Below are positions 6,302 to 7,852 of a DNA stretch of 7,852 bases, one piece after another. The position numbers were made by a program, and so were the translations under genes. Below the pieces are notes generated by a model. That model was not told the DNA's origin. It saw only the letters and a list, made by a program, of their open reading frames with translations, and did no database searches. Source of the stretch: Deferribacterales bacterium (GTDB lineage Bacteria > Chrysiogenota > Deferribacteres > Deferribacterales > JAISNW01); NCBI GenBank assembly GCA_025997275.1, contig BNUJ01000067.1:1-7852 (forward strand), given 5' to 3'. Position 1 is the first letter of the stretch; each line of letters begins with the position of its first letter.

Positions 6302-7852
6302 ATGAGATTATTACTACTACTATCTCTGTTTGTCTTTGCGCTTCCTGCGTGGCGGGCGATAGCACAGTCACAGCAGGAGCAGCTAGATGAGATAGTGCGC
6401 ACAAAGGCTGATGCTATCAATAGCCTAGCGTTCACCCCTAATGGAGAATTAGCCGTAGCATCATTGCGCAACGGACAAGCAGGGCAACTCGTCCTATTAT
6501 CACTACAAAACTGCATTGAAGAGCGCAGGTTTAATTATCCCTTATCAATATCAAATATTCTAATATTAAGGAGCGGTAAAGCATCTATATGGGGCAGTCA
6601 AGGTAGCCTACTGAAGGAATGGAGCATTGCCAGTGGCAGAGAGTTGGAAGTCTTAAAGCCTGTGGATAATGAATCCATAGATGGACTTATGCAGAGCGAA
6701 GGTGGCGAATATATGGCTCTCTGGAGCAAGTCGCAGATAGTGCTCTATGAGGTAGAGGATAAAGGATTAAAATTAGTTTGGAAGAAGAAAACAGATAGTC
6801 CCGTGTCGTCCATAGCTATAAATGCAAAAGGGGGCTATCTTTTCGTATCTGGTTATGATGGTTCTATATTTAAGTATGACATGCATGGCGATGTGATAAA
6901 CAGCTTTGAGCTTGACATGACAATATATTCGCTTGCGATAGACACAACTAGAGACCAACTTATAATAGCTACTGGCGACCAGCTCTTTAAGCTAGATATC
7001 AATAGAACTAGTTTTTCACGTATCAGCACGTTGCCGTCTAACTCAGTGAAATTTAGCGATGATATGCGTTCATTGGCGGTGATAGGCAGTGAAGGCTATA
7101 TAATGTATGATTATCCCAGCCTGCGTGTCTCAAAGACGGATGCGGCTGGGGGCACCAAACTAACACTAATGCCTAACGGTACGTCGGTAATATACAATAA
7201 TAATGTTTTACGTTTTTTTACACGTGCTATGGACCGTAGCGTAGGTTCTGTTTATCTGTTTGATGCGACAACTGGCTTTGTATCACACAGGCTAGACTAC
7301 TATGGCAATGAGATGTTTCGCTTGCTGGTATTGGACGGTAAGGTGCCTGGTGTAGAGCCGTATATAGCACAAACCAAGCTCCCAGATGTGAACGTATGCG
7401 AGCCATTCAAGACGATGCTGGCAGAAGGAACCACGACTAACACCAGTATGCTGGTAGCCAAATCTAATGTATCCCCGCTGGCAGTTCCTCCAAAGGTAGC
7501 GTCTATCTCAAAACCGACAAATGTTTCTAAACCGAGTGTACCAAAATCTAGTTCGCCAGCGACGGTCCCCGCCGTAGCAACACCAGCCGCTGTAAAACAG
7601 CCTGAGCAGTCGCAAGCTACGCAGACAACGATACAGACTAAAACTACCAGCGAACGAGAGCGTAGTGGCGGTAAGATTAATACTACCGTGAACGAGCCTG
7701 TGCTTGCTCCAGGAGCAACACCGCCTGAATGGATAAAAGATAAGTGGCTACCTTCATATTCTGCAGTTAAGACAGGCAAAGATACTAGCATTGCCTTAAA
7801 TGATGGCAAAAAGCAAATTTATGATGATGTAACTAGGGCTATGATGAAAAAA
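6302..7852 (+). CDS. exported WD40/beta-propeller-like protein of unknown function (3' end outside window)
   Basis: An open frame of 517 codons reaches the right edge without a stop. Residues 1-21 form a clear signal peptide: Arg2, the hydrophobic core LLLLLSLFVFALPAW, and an AIA site with cleavage expected before Gln22. The protein is therefore exported, probably to the periplasm or surface. Residues about 39-335 show roughly seven degenerate propeller-type repeats of alternating hydrophobic strands. Examples are INSLAFTPNGELAVAS (39-54), VSSIAINAKGGYLFVSGYDG (168-187), IYSLAIDTTRDQLIIATGDQ (208-227), SVKFSDDMRSLAVIGSEG (248-265) and TKLTLMPNGTSVIYNN (285-300). Residues about 375-470 are a low-complexity Pro/Ser/Thr/Val/Lys/Gln-rich linker without predicted structure. 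A short ordered-looking piece follows from PPEWIKDKWLPSY (474-486) to the edge. Only two cysteines are seen (71 and 366). The ATG at 6302 is fixed by the signal peptide and has no Shine-Dalgarno site. I do not recognise the family. The propeller probably binds protein or polysaccharide, which is inference. Ile codons are mostly ATA, as in the neighbouring genes. Confidence 0.8.
   Translation, partial: MRLLLLLSLFVFALPAWRAIAQSQQEQLDEIVRTKADAINSLAFTPNGELAVASLRNGQAGQLVLLSLQNCIEERRFNYPLSISNILILRSGKASIWGSQGSLLKEWSIASGRELEVLKPVDNESIDGLMQSEGGEYMALWSKSQIVLYEVEDKGLKLVWKKKTDSPVSSIAINAKGGYLFVSGYDGSIFKYDMHGDVINSFELDMTIYSLAIDTTRDQLIIATGDQLFKLDINRTSFSRISTLPSNSVKFSDDMRSLAVIGSEGYIMYDYPSLRVSKTDAAGGTKLTLMPNGTSVIYNNNVLRFFTRAMDRSVGSVYLFDATTGFVSHRLDYYGNEMFRLLVLDGKVPGVEPYIAQTKLPDVNVCEPFKTMLAEGTTTNTSMLVAKSNVSPLAVPPKVASISKPTNVSKPSVPKSSSPATVPAVATPAAVKQPEQSQATQTTIQTKTTSERERSGGKINTTVNEPVLAPGATPPEWIKDKWLPSYSAVKTGKDTSIALNDGKKQIYDDVTRAMMKK

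Noticed and set aside
6217..6516. 99-codon reverse-strand frame crossing the divergent promoter region
   Set aside because: It overlaps the signal peptide and first repeats of the propeller gene and the deaminase start. Its Ser/Cys/Arg-rich product looks like antisense translation.
7300..7809. 169-codon open frame on the reverse strand
   Set aside because: It is antisense to the Pro/Ser/Thr-rich linker of the exported protein, whose biased composition removes stops in the other strand. It has no recognisable motif or ribosome site.
1..7852. tRNA, rRNA, CRISPR repeats, insertion sequences, riboswitches
   Set aside because: The window is almost wholly coding. No direct-repeat arrays, cloverleaf structures, transposase motifs or long leader regions were seen. 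The only non-coding stretch above 10 nt is 6221-6301, which is filled by the two promoters.

Overview
The window is ordinary bacterial chromosome. It holds a dense forward operon of core metabolic and housekeeping genes, one reverse-strand gene that converges on the operon's end, and an exported beta-propeller-like gene that reads off the right edge. No mobile element, CRISPR array, tRNA or rRNA was recognised. Sampled lines suggest roughly 40-45% G+C. Isoleucine is mostly encoded by ATA (21 of 31 Ile codons in the last gene). Shine-Dalgarno-type sites, a sigma70-like TTGACA/GATAAT promoter and a signal-peptide protein are all present. I cannot assign a phylum. The gene content (MEP-pathway isoprenoids, cobyric acid synthase, queuosine-type QueD, MTA/SAH deaminase) would fit several anaerobic Gram-negative-type lineages, and this is only weak inference.

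Positions 1-4951 (+) carry cobQ (3' end only), scpB, an rsuA/rluB-type pseudouridine synthase, queD, xseB, ispA and dxs. Junctions run from a 26-nt overlap to a 6-nt gap, so this is almost certainly one translationally coupled transcript whose promoter lies left of the window. ispA and dxs both serve isoprenoid synthesis: DXS makes deoxyxylulose phosphate, and IspA condenses the resulting C5 units. xseB-ispA-dxs is a widespread bacterial cluster. scpB, rluB and queD serve chromosome segregation, rRNA modification and tRNA modification, and cobQ serves cobalamin synthesis.

Positions 4958-6220 (-) encode a TM0936-like amidohydrolase, probably an S-adenosylhomocysteine/methylthioadenosine deaminase. 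It ends 6 nt from the dxs stop codon, with no room for a terminator between them.

Positions 6221-6301 form an 81-bp divergent promoter region. On each strand a sigma70-like -10 hexamer ends only 6 nt before the start codon, and neither start has a Shine-Dalgarno site. Both divergent genes may therefore be transcribed as leaderless mRNAs, unlike the operon genes.

Positions 6302-7852 (+) encode an exported protein with a signal peptide, about seven WD40/propeller-like repeats, a Pro/Ser/Thr/Val-rich linker and a C-terminal segment cut by the window edge. It is the least understood gene here. I did not find convincing evidence of a novel multi-gene system.
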